DNA from: UBA4416 sp043718985
GTDB taxonomy: Bacteria > Bacteroidota > Bacteroidia > B-17B0 > Aurantibacillaceae
Direction: 5' to 3'
Length of the DNA: 33,442 bases
NCBI GenBank assembly: GCA_043718985.1
Contig: JAYSUQ010000194.1
Span: 1 to 33,442 of the forward strand
How positions within the stretch are numbered: the stretch's first letter is position 1; each line of letters starts with the position of its first letter. The notes under the pieces were generated by a model. That model did no database searches. It saw only the letters and a list, made by a program, of their open reading frames with translations, and was not told where the DNA came from. Below, piece after piece: positions 26,054-33,442 of the stretch. Both the position numbers and the translations under genes were made by a program.

Positions 26054-26770
26054 ATGCCAAGTGCATTATTTGCTTTTAAACAATTTACTATTCATCAAAA
26101 TTTGTGTGCCATGAAAGTTGGTACAGATGCCGTACTTTTAGGCGCTTGGGTTAAGGCTAACGATAGTAAAACAATTTTAGATGTTGGCACAGGCACTGGG
26201 GTTATAGCATTAATGATGGCCCAAAAAACACAAGCTTTAATTACCGCTATAGATATTGATGAACAGGCGGTTGCACAGGCAACTCAAAACGTAACTAATA
26301 GTGTTTTTTTTAATCGTGTTATTGTTGAGCAAATTTCGTTTCAATGTTTCGCAAATCAATACAGTCAAAAATTTGATTTAATTATATCTAACCCACCTTA
26401 TTTTGAACAGTCGCTAAAATCTACCGACGAAAAACGCTCGCAAGCACGCCATGCCGACGTGTTACCTTTTGATGAATTGATAGACGGTGTGATAAAAACA
26501 TTACACCTTGTGGGTAGGTTTTGTTTAGTATTACCAAAACTAGAGGCAGAAAAATTTAGAATTTTAGCCGAAAAAAAAGGATTGTTTTTATCTAAACTAT
26601 TGCGAGTAAAATCGCGGGTTGATAAAGAAATTGAAAAACGACACCTAATGCAGTTTGAATTTAAACACAGTGAGTTTTCTGAAAGCACCATTTGTATTGA
26701 AGAGCTTGTGCGACACACTTATACTCCCGAGTATATTGAGTTAACAAAAGATTATTACGTTAATTTTTAA
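26054..26770 (+). CDS. trmN6: tRNA1(Val) (adenine(37)-N6)-methyltransferase
   Basis: The 238-aa protein is an AdoMet-dependent methyltransferase of the TrmN6/YfiC family. It has the family N-terminus FAFKQFTIHQNLCAMKVGTD, AdoMet motif I DVGTGTGVIAL and the adenine-N6 catalytic motif NPPYF. It methylates N6 of A37 in tRNA1(Val). The start at 26054 (MPSALFAFKQF) fits family members, which begin a few residues before FxFKQF; an ATG at 26030 would add eight residues and is also possible. It is divergent from dacB and converges on the thioredoxin-like gene through a hairpin at 26787-26814. Confidence 0.92.
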   Translation: MPSALFAFKQFTIHQNLCAMKVGTDAVLLGAWVKANDSKTILDVGTGTGVIALMMAQKTQALITAIDIDEQAVAQATQNVTNSVFFNRVIVEQISFQCFANQYSQKFDLIISNPPYFEQSLKSTDEKRSQARHADVLPFDELIDGVIKTLHLVGRFCLVLPKLEAEKFRILAEKKGLFLSKLLRVKSRVDKEIEKRHLMQFEFKHSEFSESTICIEELVRHTYTPEYIELTKDYYVNF

Positions 26771-26786
26771 CAACGACGCTGTAGTG

Positions 26787-26814
26787 GTTTGTTTTGCATT
26801 TTAATAAAACAAAC
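26787..26814. terminator. Hairpin between convergent trmN6 and thioredoxin-like gene
   Basis: A perfect 9-bp stem, GTTTGTTTT / AAAACAAAC, has a 10-base loop (26796-26805). It sits 16 bp after the trmN6 stop and reaches the stop codon of the opposing gene. There is no clear T-tract outside the stem on either strand, so it is a weaker candidate than the one at 7453-7484; termination is suggested by position. Confidence 0.45.
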
Positions 26815-28235
26815 TAACGCACACCAATAATTCTGTTTTTACCTTTTGGTTTAAATAAGGCATTAAACTTATACTCTATGCCCATACTTGGCGCTGGCGC
26901 CGGCGATTGCATTAATTGTAATTGCTGATTTATAAAAAAGTATCCTGATAAAGAATTAATAGCATAATTTTGTTTTGCATTACTCGAGTTATCGTTATGC
27001 ACTATTATCCAATCCATTTTTAAGTTTGCTTTTAGGTAGGCGGCATAAGTGTTAAAACTATCATCTAAACACACGCTTATAAATGTTATTCTATCACTAA
27101 ATTTTTTTTTCAAATCAATTAGTTTGGCCATCTCTTTTAAGCTAATATCACTTTGTGTACTAAAAAAATTTAAGTAAATAAACTTACCTTTAAAGTCGTG
27201 CAAATTAACACTATTGTTTGTTTTATTTTTTGCTAAAAAGTTAGGCGCATTGGCACCTGGTTGTAATTTATTTAGAGTTTGCAAAAAATTTAATGCAATG
27301 TTTTTATGCTCATCAATAAGTGTTTCGCGCTGCAATTGCTCAATTACACTTTTTACTTGCTGTGGGTTAAATTCGGCATTGTAATAAACTTCTATTAACC
27401 CTTTTAATAAAACTAATTCTCGTAGGGTATCGTTTGCAATGTTTTTATCCGATTTAAAAATTGCTTTTAAATCGGCATAGTCTCCAAATTTATTAATGCT
27501 ATTAAAAATAGTGTTGCTTGTTTGTTTTGTTGCAAACGCTTGTAAGTAGCCTTTGTAGTGAGCATTAAAAAACGCCATGTATTCATAGTTGTTATATAAA
27601 ATGGGCTTTTTATCAACAAATTGTTTAAATAAAATTGTTTTGCTGCGCGATGTGTTTGAATAAAAACCAGCAATGGTATACGTTACATATTGTTTAAAAT
27701 AGTTGTTTTTTAAGGCTTTGTAGCGCACGTTACTTTTGTACGTAAACGTATCGAGGTATTGATTTATTTTTGAGGGTGAAATGTATGAAGTATTAACTTT
27801 AGAAAACAGGTTATTGTATTGCGTATTAAAATCAATTATTAAAGCGTTTAGCTCGGTGCTATCTTTACCATAAACACTTACGTTTACTGTTGATTGGGTT
27901 CCTAGTTGATTATTATTTGTTTCCGCATTTTTTTCAGGAAAATAAACACCGTATGTAAATTTAGGTTGCACATACAGTGTGGCGTTTAAATTATCAATTT
28001 GCAATAAAATGGGTTTAGTAATTGTTGATTGAAGTTTTAATTCAAAATACCCATTTTTATCAATGGTATCAATACTTTCCTTTGTTTGTGTATAGGTAAC
28101 ATAATCGGTGTAATCGCACAGTGTAATTTGTTTGCCAATGTGTGATGGGTGCGCTTTGCCTTTAATGGTAATGTTTTGTGCAACACCAATTATGGTAAAT
28201 ATTAAAATAAATATGATATTAAAGTATAAACGCAT
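26814..28235 (-). CDS. Exported thioredoxin-fold (TlpA/AhpC-like) protein lacking redox cysteines
   Basis: The 473-aa protein has a signal peptide (1-20, ending IIGVAQ), a DUF4369-like N-terminal beta region (NITIKGKAHP onward, with DTIDKNGYFELKL), a helical middle, and a C-terminal thioredoxin-like domain from about residue 325 (LQPGANAPNFLAKN). Where TlpA/ResA proteins have WCxxC, this one has FFSTQSDIS: Ser362 and Ser365 occupy the two Cys positions and Trp is Gln. It therefore cannot do thiol-disulfide exchange and is probably a binding or structural relative. The domain layout is otherwise that of the many Bacteroidota thiol:disulfide-interchange-like proteins. A TAAATTTG box lies 15 bp upstream. 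It is separated from rsmD by 79 bp. Confidence 0.8.
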   Translation of the reverse strand: MRLYFNIIFILIFTIIGVAQNITIKGKAHPSHIGKQITLCDYTDYVTYTQTKESIDTIDKNGYFELKLQSTITKPILLQIDNLNATLYVQPKFTYGVYFPEKNAETNNNQLGTQSTVNVSVYGKDSTELNALIIDFNTQYNNLFSKVNTSYISPSKINQYLDTFTYKSNVRYKALKNNYFKQYVTYTIAGFYSNTSRSKTILFKQFVDKKPILYNNYEYMAFFNAHYKGYLQAFATKQTSNTIFNSINKFGDYADLKAIFKSDKNIANDTLRELVLLKGLIEVYYNAEFNPQQVKSVIEQLQRETLIDEHKNIALNFLQTLNKLQPGANAPNFLAKNKTNNSVNLHDFKGKFIYLNFFSTQSDISLKEMAKLIDLKKKFSDRITFISVCLDDSFNTYAAYLKANLKMDWIIVHNDNSSNAKQNYAINSLSGYFFINQQLQLMQSPAPAPSMGIEYKFNALFKPKGKNRIIGVR

Positions 28236-28249
28236 TGTGTGTATAACAT

Positions 28250-28257
28250 CAAATTTA
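28250..28257 (-). promoter_or_regulatory. Putative -7 box of the thioredoxin-like gene
   Basis: On the minus strand TAAATTTG matches TAnnTTTG and lies 14 bp before the ATG at 28235. No TTG is found at the expected -33 distance, so support is moderate. Confidence 0.4.
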
Positions 28258-28314
28258 CAAATAGTTACACGTTATTTGTATTAAGATATGTTAATGTAAC
28301 AATATAACTTTAGC

Positions 28315-28863
28315 TTATACAACAGCTTCTTTTATTTGAAAAAAACTAAAATTAACGTTGCCGTATTTTTTTGTTTCTAAATAATGTGGTTTATCAGCAA
28401 AGCTTGTTCGTGGGCCGTGTTCAATAATTAAAATGCCTTGTGGGTTTAGTAAATTACCAGCAAAAATTAAATCATAAACAATACTCACGTTTGGTAATTC
28501 GTAAGGTGGATCGGCAAAAATTAAATCAAAAGTTGATCGGCATTTTTCTAAATACTTAAAGGCATCGGCACGTTCAGTAAACACATTTTTAAAATTTAAT
28601 TGTTTGGCGGTTTCTCTAATAAAATTAATACACGGCGAGTGTTTATCAACACTGTTAACCGATTTTGCTTGCCGCGAGGCAAACTCAAACGTAATGTTAC
28701 CTGTACCACTAAATAAATCTAACACAACTAACTCGTCATAATCTAATCGGTTGTTTAACACATTAAACAAGCCTTCTTTTGCAAAATCGGTAGTTGGCCT
28801 AACGGGCAAATTGCGAGGTGCAAATAATTGTTTTCCTTTTTGTAATCCTCCTATTATTCGCAA
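28315..28863 (-). CDS. rsmD: 16S rRNA (guanine(966)-N2)-methyltransferase
   Basis: The 182-aa protein matches RsmD in length and motifs: the N-terminal MRIIGGLQKGKQL and VRPTTDFAKEGLFNVL, AdoMet motif LDLFSGTGNITFEF, and catalytic FADPPYELP. It methylates N2 of G966 in 16S rRNA during small-subunit assembly. The gene starts inside the end of the DUF3822 gene (10-bp overlap), an arrangement seen widely in Bacteroidota, so the two are almost certainly co-translated. The upstream SpoU-type methyltransferase probably shares the transcript, making a three-gene unit with an RNA-modification theme. Confidence 0.95.
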   Translation of the reverse strand: MRIIGGLQKGKQLFAPRNLPVRPTTDFAKEGLFNVLNNRLDYDELVVLDLFSGTGNITFEFASRQAKSVNSVDKHSPCINFIRETAKQLNFKNVFTERADAFKYLEKCRSTFDLIFADPPYELPNVSIVYDLIFAGNLLNPQGILIIEHGPRTSFADKPHYLETKKYGNVNFSFFQIKEAVV

Positions 28864-29690
28864 AACAATCTGTTTAAAAGTGTAAAGTTAAAGTGTTGGG
28901 GCATTCCCTGTAAATTTTGCCAAACAATAGCTTTATTTCCCTTTGCTAATGTTATGTGTTTAATGTATTTTTTTAAAGCAATTATTATAGCCGATGTTGT
29001 TTCGCAATTACCAACTACTGTTATGTTTACAAACAAAGGGTTAAACTCATATTGTTCTAAAATAAATAACACATAGTATAAAATATCTTCGATAGTTTTT
29101 GTACTGTATTGGTTTGCAAGTAATAGTTTAGCGCCTTGTTTAACAACAATTTCTATGTTGTTGTCTTGTATGGCTAATAAAATAGTTTCTTTCTCAAACT
29201 CATCGCCCTGCAACATTAATTGGCTTAACACTGATAACGAATGTTTTAATTGATGCTGTGGAAAAACAGAATCGAGCATTGATAGCAATGTTTCGTTAAT
29301 CGCAAACAGTAATTTTATATCGGCACCAATATCGTTAACTACAACTACCTGTTCGGCTAATTGGCCAACATTAAATTCTAAAAAATCTTTTTTATGTTCG
29401 TTATCAAATAAATGGGTAGGACATAAAGTAAATAAGTGTGTGCTAAAGTTTATTAAAACTGTATTAAATGGTTTTTCAAAATAGTTAAAATGTTTTATTA
29501 TGCTTAACAAAACATCTTCTATTTTATTATCTATTGTAAAAGGTGTGTGGTGTATAAATAATGGAGTGTTTTGAGAAGCTAAAAACTCACATACAGAAAT
29601 TAAATTTTCGGTAATGTTTATAACCAACAAATTGGCATTGTTGCCATGTGCACCATATTGTTGATTGTTAGTATTACTGCTTAATGCCAT
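28854..29690 (-). CDS. DUF3822 family protein
   Basis: The 278-aa cytoplasmic protein is recognised as DUF3822 from its layout and its overlap with rsmD. It resembles an actin/ASKHA-like fold with repeated beta segments (LLVINITENLISVCEF near the N-terminus, LLLAIQDNNIEIVVKQG mid-protein, FVNITVVGNCETTSAIIIAL near the end). No catalytic motif is evident. The function is unknown; conserved pairing with rsmD suggests a link to ribosome maturation or simply operon conservation. It starts 41 bp after the SpoU-family gene. Confidence 0.8.
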   Translation of the reverse strand: MALSSNTNNQQYGAHGNNANLLVINITENLISVCEFLASQNTPLFIHHTPFTIDNKIEDVLLSIIKHFNYFEKPFNTVLINFSTHLFTLCPTHLFDNEHKKDFLEFNVGQLAEQVVVVNDIGADIKLLFAINETLLSMLDSVFPQHQLKHSLSVLSQLMLQGDEFEKETILLAIQDNNIEIVVKQGAKLLLANQYSTKTIEDILYYVLFILEQYEFNPLFVNITVVGNCETTSAIIIALKKYIKHITLAKGNKAIVWQNLQGMPQHFNFTLLNRLFCE

Positions 29691-29731
29691 GCTACAAAGC
29701 TAAATGATTATGTATAGTACACAACAATTTT

Positions 29732-30496
29732 TTATACAAACGTTAATTGTCTGTAAAATTCACCACAAATAATAGCTGTAGCGTTGGCAGCGTTTAACGA
29801 CTCGCTACCGTTGTTTACCGCTGCTGGTATTGTAATTGCATTTGTTATACTTAATGCCACTTGGGCCGATATGCCATTGGCCTCGTTACCAATTACTAAC
29901 AACCCGTTTTTTAAGGTTGAGGTGTAAATGTTTTTCCCATTTAATAAAGCACCATAAATAATAGTATTTGCTAAATGCGGCAACAAGTCGTTAAAGTTTT
30001 GATACACAACCGTTGTACGTAAAACTGCGCCCATTGATGCTTGCAATGTTTTTGGATTGTAAACATCGGTTGTGCTTGGCGAGCAAATAACTTGTTTAAT
30101 TCCAAACCAATCGGCAATTCTAATAATAGTGCCTAAGTTTCCTGGGTCGCGTATGTCATCTAAATACAATGTTAAATTGTTGTTTAATAACTCTACATTT
30201 AATTTGTTTATTTTTTTTGTAACAATAGCTAACACTTTATTAGGGTTGCTTTGCAGGCTTATTTTTTTTAATTCCTCATCGCTTATATCTAAAAACACAA
30301 TACGCTTTTGTTGTAGTATGTTTTTTGTTTCTTTTATAAAATCAATGGTTGCAAATAACTCAATCACATCAAAGGCATTTGAATTTAAAAACTCTAAAAC
30401 TAACTTTATGCCTTCAATTATAAAAACACCCTCCTCATCTCTGTTTTTTTTGAGATGCAGCGATTGAATATGTTTTATCTTGTTTTTACTAATCAT
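29732..30496 (-). CDS. SpoU/TrmH family RNA 2'-O-ribose methyltransferase
   Basis: The 254-aa protein has an N-terminal substrate-binding domain (IQSLHLKKNRDEEGVFIIEG) and a SPOUT catalytic domain with all three motifs: DDIRDPGNLGTIIRIADWFG, VIGNEANGIS and the knot-forming IPAAVNNGSESLNAANATA. The Arg in motif 1, Glu in motif 2 and SLN in motif 3 of this family are present. It should transfer methyl from AdoMet to a ribose 2'-OH in rRNA (or tRNA). It is closest to the RlmB-type or TsnR-like group, but the exact site cannot be read from sequence. It is divergent from tamL, a pairing I associate with Bacteroidota, and leads the DUF3822-rsmD run. Confidence 0.88.
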   Translation of the reverse strand: MISKNKIKHIQSLHLKKNRDEEGVFIIEGIKLVLEFLNSNAFDVIELFATIDFIKETKNILQQKRIVFLDISDEELKKISLQSNPNKVLAIVTKKINKLNVELLNNNLTLYLDDIRDPGNLGTIIRIADWFGIKQVICSPSTTDVYNPKTLQASMGAVLRTTVVYQNFNDLLPHLANTIIYGALLNGKNIYTSTLKNGLLVIGNEANGISAQVALSITNAITIPAAVNNGSESLNAANATAIICGEFYRQLTFV

Positions 30497-30578
30497 TTAT
30501 TAAAGTTAAATTAGCGAGCTATAAATGTAACATTACCTTTTGAGGTTTAAACAACATATAATTATTTTTTCGTTTTTA

Positions 30579-33068
30579 ATGCAATTTTTTAAAATTGTAG
30601 TAATAGTGTGCATATTGTTTTTTAGCTCGTGTAAAATTAATAACCATTTAAAGCCAAACGAGTTTTTGGTCGTAAAAACGGGTGTTAAAACTAACCACAC
30701 AAACATTAATAAAGAAGAATTAGAGGCTTTTATTAGACAAAAACCAAACCGTAAAATTTTAAAATTAGCACGTTTTAATTTATGGCTTTACAATCAGGTT
30801 GATCAAAAAAAACTAATACTAAAACGAGACGAGCGAAATGCAAAATATGATCGCATTAACACACGACGCATTGAAAAAAATCAACAAAAAAATTTAAAAC
30901 GCGAGCGTAAGGGCAAACGATTAAAACAACCACGTTTAAAAAATAAAGAAAAACCAACGTTTAGAGAAAGTTTATTAGAGGCAGGTGAGGCACCAGTTAT
31001 TTTAGATTCGAGCTTAACTCATATTACAAAAACGCAATTACAAGGCTTTGTGTTTTCGCGCGGATACTTTAATTCAAAAGTGAAAGATAGTTTAGTTGTT
31101 ATTAAAAAAGATAAGCGCGCAAAGGTATTTTATCACATATCAAAATCAAACCCATATTATATTAAACACATTAGATATAATATTGAAGACCCATTAATTG
31201 AATATTTTATTTTTAACGATACCCTTACTTCTTTAATAAAATGTGGCGATCAGTATAACGAAGATGTTTTTCAGGCAGAGCGCGAGCGCATTACCGAGGC
31301 ACAATTAAATAATGGGTATTATTACTTTGCACCCGAGTACATTAATTATAGTGCCGATACAAACTTGATTGGCAATTTTGTTTATATAACAATTAATGTA
31401 AAAAAATATTACCAAAGTTATAGTCAAACAAACGATTCGTTAGTGTTTAAAAACCACCCTCGGTTTTATATCGAAAACATTTATGTTATTCCCGAAAACA
31501 TAGCTAATTATAAAGGTTCGGCATTAAACAGTTATTGTAAAGACACTACACTGTATAACGGCATAAAAATTTTACATAATAAAGAGTTGTTGTTTCGTAA
31601 AAAAGATTTAATGCGTAACATATATTTATCGCAAGGCCAACTTTACCAACAACAGTTAGCCGAAGAAACATTTAAAGAATTAAACGCTTTAAAAGTGTTT
31701 AAAAACGTATCGATTCAATATTTACAAAACCCTAATTTTGCCGATAAGCTTGATTGTTACATTGTGTGCCAACCCGTTGTAAAACAAGCCTTAACTGCCG
31801 AAACAGAAGGCAGCAACACATCGGGTAACCTTGGTTTGGCTGGCAGTTTGGTGTTTCAAAATAAAAACACATTTAAGGGGGCCGAAATTTTAGAGTTAAA
31901 ACTAAAGGGTTCTCTTTCTGCACAAGGCCAATTTAACGAATCAAAATCAACCGATTTAGCTAACGTTCAAAAAACATTTAACACCTTTCAGTTTGGGCCC
32001 GAGTTAAATTTATACATACCAAAGCCATTGTTTCCGTTTACGTTATTTTATTATAAAAAAGATGCGTTTGAGAAACGATTTTTTTTTCAACCAAAAACAA
32101 TTTTAAACCTATCGGTTAACTATCAATCACGTCAGCAGTTTTCGCGCACCATCTCAAACATATCGTATGGGTTTAAATTTAGTAATTATAAAAATTTATT
32201 TACTTACGATGTTATTCCTTTTGAAACCTACTTGGTAAAAGCAAAACTATCATCGTCGTTTGCCAATGATTTAATAGATAACAACGATTTTTTTTTAATC
32301 AACTCTTTTCAAGATCACATAACAACATTATCTAAAATTACGGGTGTTTATAATAATAAAATTATTAAAAATAAACGCAGTAACGTGTATTTAAAAATGA
32401 GTTTAAGCTCGTCGGGCAACATTTTACGCATGGTTTCAAAGGCTACAAATCAGCCGCACGATTCGCTTGGGCGTTACTTATTATTTAAAACACCTTTTTC
32501 TCAGTTTATAAAACTTGATGCCGATTACCGTTTTTATTTTAAGGTTAGAAAAGAAAGTCAGGTTATTGTTAGGGTAGCTGGTGGTATAGGCAAAACATTA
32601 GCAAATTTAGCAACCCTACCTTACGAGCAAAGTTTTTTTGGAGGCGGGCCAAATAGTAACAGGGCTTGGCGAGCTCGCACATTAGGCCCTGGCGGTTATT
32701 CGCAACCAGAGGGCTCAACATCCAAGTTTGATAAAATTGGTGATTTTCAGTTAGAGGGAAATATTGAATACCGTTTTCATATTTTTAAATCGTTTAATGG
32801 CGCTTGGTTTACCGATGTTGGTAACATTTGGCTATTAAATAAAGACGACACAAAACCATTAGGCCACTTTGAAACCGATAGGTTTTTTAAAGAAATTGCA
32901 ATTGGTAGTGGTTTTGGTTTGCGTTACGATTTTAGTTTTTTTATTTTACGATTAGATGCTGGTTTAAAAATTTACGACCCATCTTATACAGAGCTTGCGC
33001 GTTGGCAACTTAACAAAAACATATTAAACACACGCGTAATACATTTTGGCATTGGTTACCCATTTTAA
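30579..33068 (+). CDS. tamL: TamL-like outer-membrane assembly lipoprotein (BamA/TamA family)
   Basis: The ATG at 30579 gives 829 aa with a textbook lipoprotein signal (VIVCILFFSSC, lipid-carrying Cys18). A TTG at 30540 would add 13 residues ahead of the signal, and a box resembling the -7 element (TACCTTTT, 30534-30541) lies over it, so the later start is preferred. After the Cys comes a very basic segment (about 85-130, rich in Lys/Arg), then POTRA-like strands and a C-terminal 16-strand-type barrel of the Omp85 family, with FGGGPNSNRAWRARTLGPG near the end and the terminal aromatic residue (GIGYPF). TamL is the lipidated TamA counterpart of Bacteroidota and is thought to help insert outer-membrane proteins, usually with TamB. 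No tamB follows here within the window. Confidence 0.87.
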   Translation: MQFFKIVVIVCILFFSSCKINNHLKPNEFLVVKTGVKTNHTNINKEELEAFIRQKPNRKILKLARFNLWLYNQVDQKKLILKRDERNAKYDRINTRRIEKNQQKNLKRERKGKRLKQPRLKNKEKPTFRESLLEAGEAPVILDSSLTHITKTQLQGFVFSRGYFNSKVKDSLVVIKKDKRAKVFYHISKSNPYYIKHIRYNIEDPLIEYFIFNDTLTSLIKCGDQYNEDVFQAERERITEAQLNNGYYYFAPEYINYSADTNLIGNFVYITINVKKYYQSYSQTNDSLVFKNHPRFYIENIYVIPENIANYKGSALNSYCKDTTLYNGIKILHNKELLFRKKDLMRNIYLSQGQLYQQQLAEETFKELNALKVFKNVSIQYLQNPNFADKLDCYIVCQPVVKQALTAETEGSNTSGNLGLAGSLVFQNKNTFKGAEILELKLKGSLSAQGQFNESKSTDLANVQKTFNTFQFGPELNLYIPKPLFPFTLFYYKKDAFEKRFFFQPKTILNLSVNYQSRQQFSRTISNISYGFKFSNYKNLFTYDVIPFETYLVKAKLSSSFANDLIDNNDFFLINSFQDHITTLSKITGVYNNKIIKNKRSNVYLKMSLSSSGNILRMVSKATNQPHDSLGRYLLFKTPFSQFIKLDADYRFYFKVRKESQVIVRVAGGIGKTLANLATLPYEQSFFGGGPNSNRAWRARTLGPGGYSQPEGSTSKFDKIGDFQLEGNIEYRFHIFKSFNGAWFTDVGNIWLLNKDDTKPLGHFETDRFFKEIAIGSGFGLRYDFSFFILRLDAGLKIYDPSYTELARWQLNKNILNTRVIHFGIGYPF

Positions 33069-33090
33069 TGATGCTGGTTTAAATACATAA

Positions 33091-33318
33091 AAACTTTATG
33101 CCAACTACAAATTAATGCCATTAACTGATGTAGAAAATTATTACAACAAAAACCACCACTTGCCAAGTGTGCCAACCGAGGCCGATGTAAAACAAAACGG
33201 CATTAACACTGCCCAAATGGATGCTACTTTGTTGCAAAAAATAGAAGAGCTAACACTTTACTTAGTGCAACAACAAAAAGAAATTAACGCCCTAAAAAAA
33301 CAAGTAAATAATAAGTAA
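33091..33318 (+). pseudogene. Orphan C-terminal fragment of a large surface protein
   Basis: The open frame from 33091 begins KLYANYKLMPLTDVENYY and continues NHHLPSVPTEADV, then a heptad coiled coil (LLQKIEELTLYLVQQQKEIN). This is the stereotyped C-terminal tail (YKLMPL...HLPxxPS...LLxKxEELTLY) of long repetitive or tail-fibre-like Bacteroidota proteins, where it follows hundreds of residues and usually an intramolecular chaperone-type region. Here only the tail survives. An ATG at 33115 would give a 67-aa product, but similarity starts upstream of it and an in-frame stop (33088-33090) cuts it off. I infer a gene remnant. Expression as a small coiled-coil protein is not excluded. Confidence 0.65.
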
Positions 33319-33365
33319 CAACCCTTAGTTTTGAGTAAATTTATATAAACCCAAAACTTAAAAAA

Positions 33366-33442
33366 ATGAAACCTAAACACACATACCTTGTTTTAATTGC
33401 TATTGCCATAGTTACTATTGCTTGTTTTACAACCTGTAAAAA
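33366..33442 (+). CDS. Start of a lipoprotein gene, cut by the window edge
   Basis: The visible 25 residues (MKPKHTYLVLIAIAIVTIAC and onward FTTCK) are a signal sequence. Two cysteines, in TIAC and FTTC, could carry the lipid; TIAC fits the lipobox pattern better. The frame is open to the window end. The product cannot be identified. It begins 47 bp after the orphan C-terminal fragment. Confidence 0.55.
   Translation, partial: MKPKHTYLVLIAIAIVTIACFTTCK

Overview
The window is AT-rich chromosomal DNA from a member of the Bacteroidota. Several features point there. Secreted proteins end in type IX secretion (T9SS) sorting domains with YPNP-type starts. There is an IcmF-type fused mutase, a TamL-type outer-membrane lipoprotein, and a DUF3822 gene overlapping rsmD. 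Promoter-like boxes match the phylum's TAnnTTTG -7 element, and start codons lack clear Shine-Dalgarno sequences. The genus cannot be named from the sequence. I see no rRNA, tRNA, CRISPR array, transposase or phage gene. No gene-free stretch exceeds 300 bases.

Layout. At 0.2-1.0 kb lies a broken secreted esterase-like gene, followed by an unrecognised membrane protein. At 1.9-6.9 kb (minus strand) lies an isobutyryl-CoA mutase fusion (IcmF), coupled through TAATG to a secreted protein of unknown role. At 7.0-7.7 kb are an RNase H and a small helical-repeat protein, converging on a shared terminator. At 7.97-12.7 kb a plus-strand run encodes an M16 peptidase, a CoaD-like adenylyltransferase with an unusual N-terminal extension, and a large T9SS-secreted subtilase; purB follows.

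The most interesting region is 14.1-20.1 kb (minus strand). It holds a periplasmic beta-propeller sensor histidine kinase of the LytS/His_kinase type, a secreted protein of unknown family, a LytTR response regulator, and a T9SS-secreted leucine-rich-repeat protein. Two intergenic sites, one before each secreted-protein gene, carry paired 9-bp direct repeats spaced by exactly 12 bp. They match the published LytTR operator consensus at 9/9, 7/9, 8/9 and 8/9 positions. This suggests a self-contained sensory module in which the regulator drives the two exported proteins and, through the shared transcript, itself. I regard this as the best candidate for an undescribed system here.

The remainder is a glycosyltransferase followed by the decayed tail of a second copy; a two-domain amidohydrolase with one dead domain; a PBP4-type DD-carboxypeptidase; tRNA and rRNA modification enzymes (TrmN6, RsmD and a SpoU/TrmH protein); a thioredoxin-fold protein that has lost both redox cysteines; and TamL. 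The right edge carries an orphan C-terminal gene fragment and the start of a lipoprotein gene. Together these are housekeeping functions (purine synthesis, RNA modification, cell wall, outer-membrane assembly) interleaved with secreted proteins and gene remnants.
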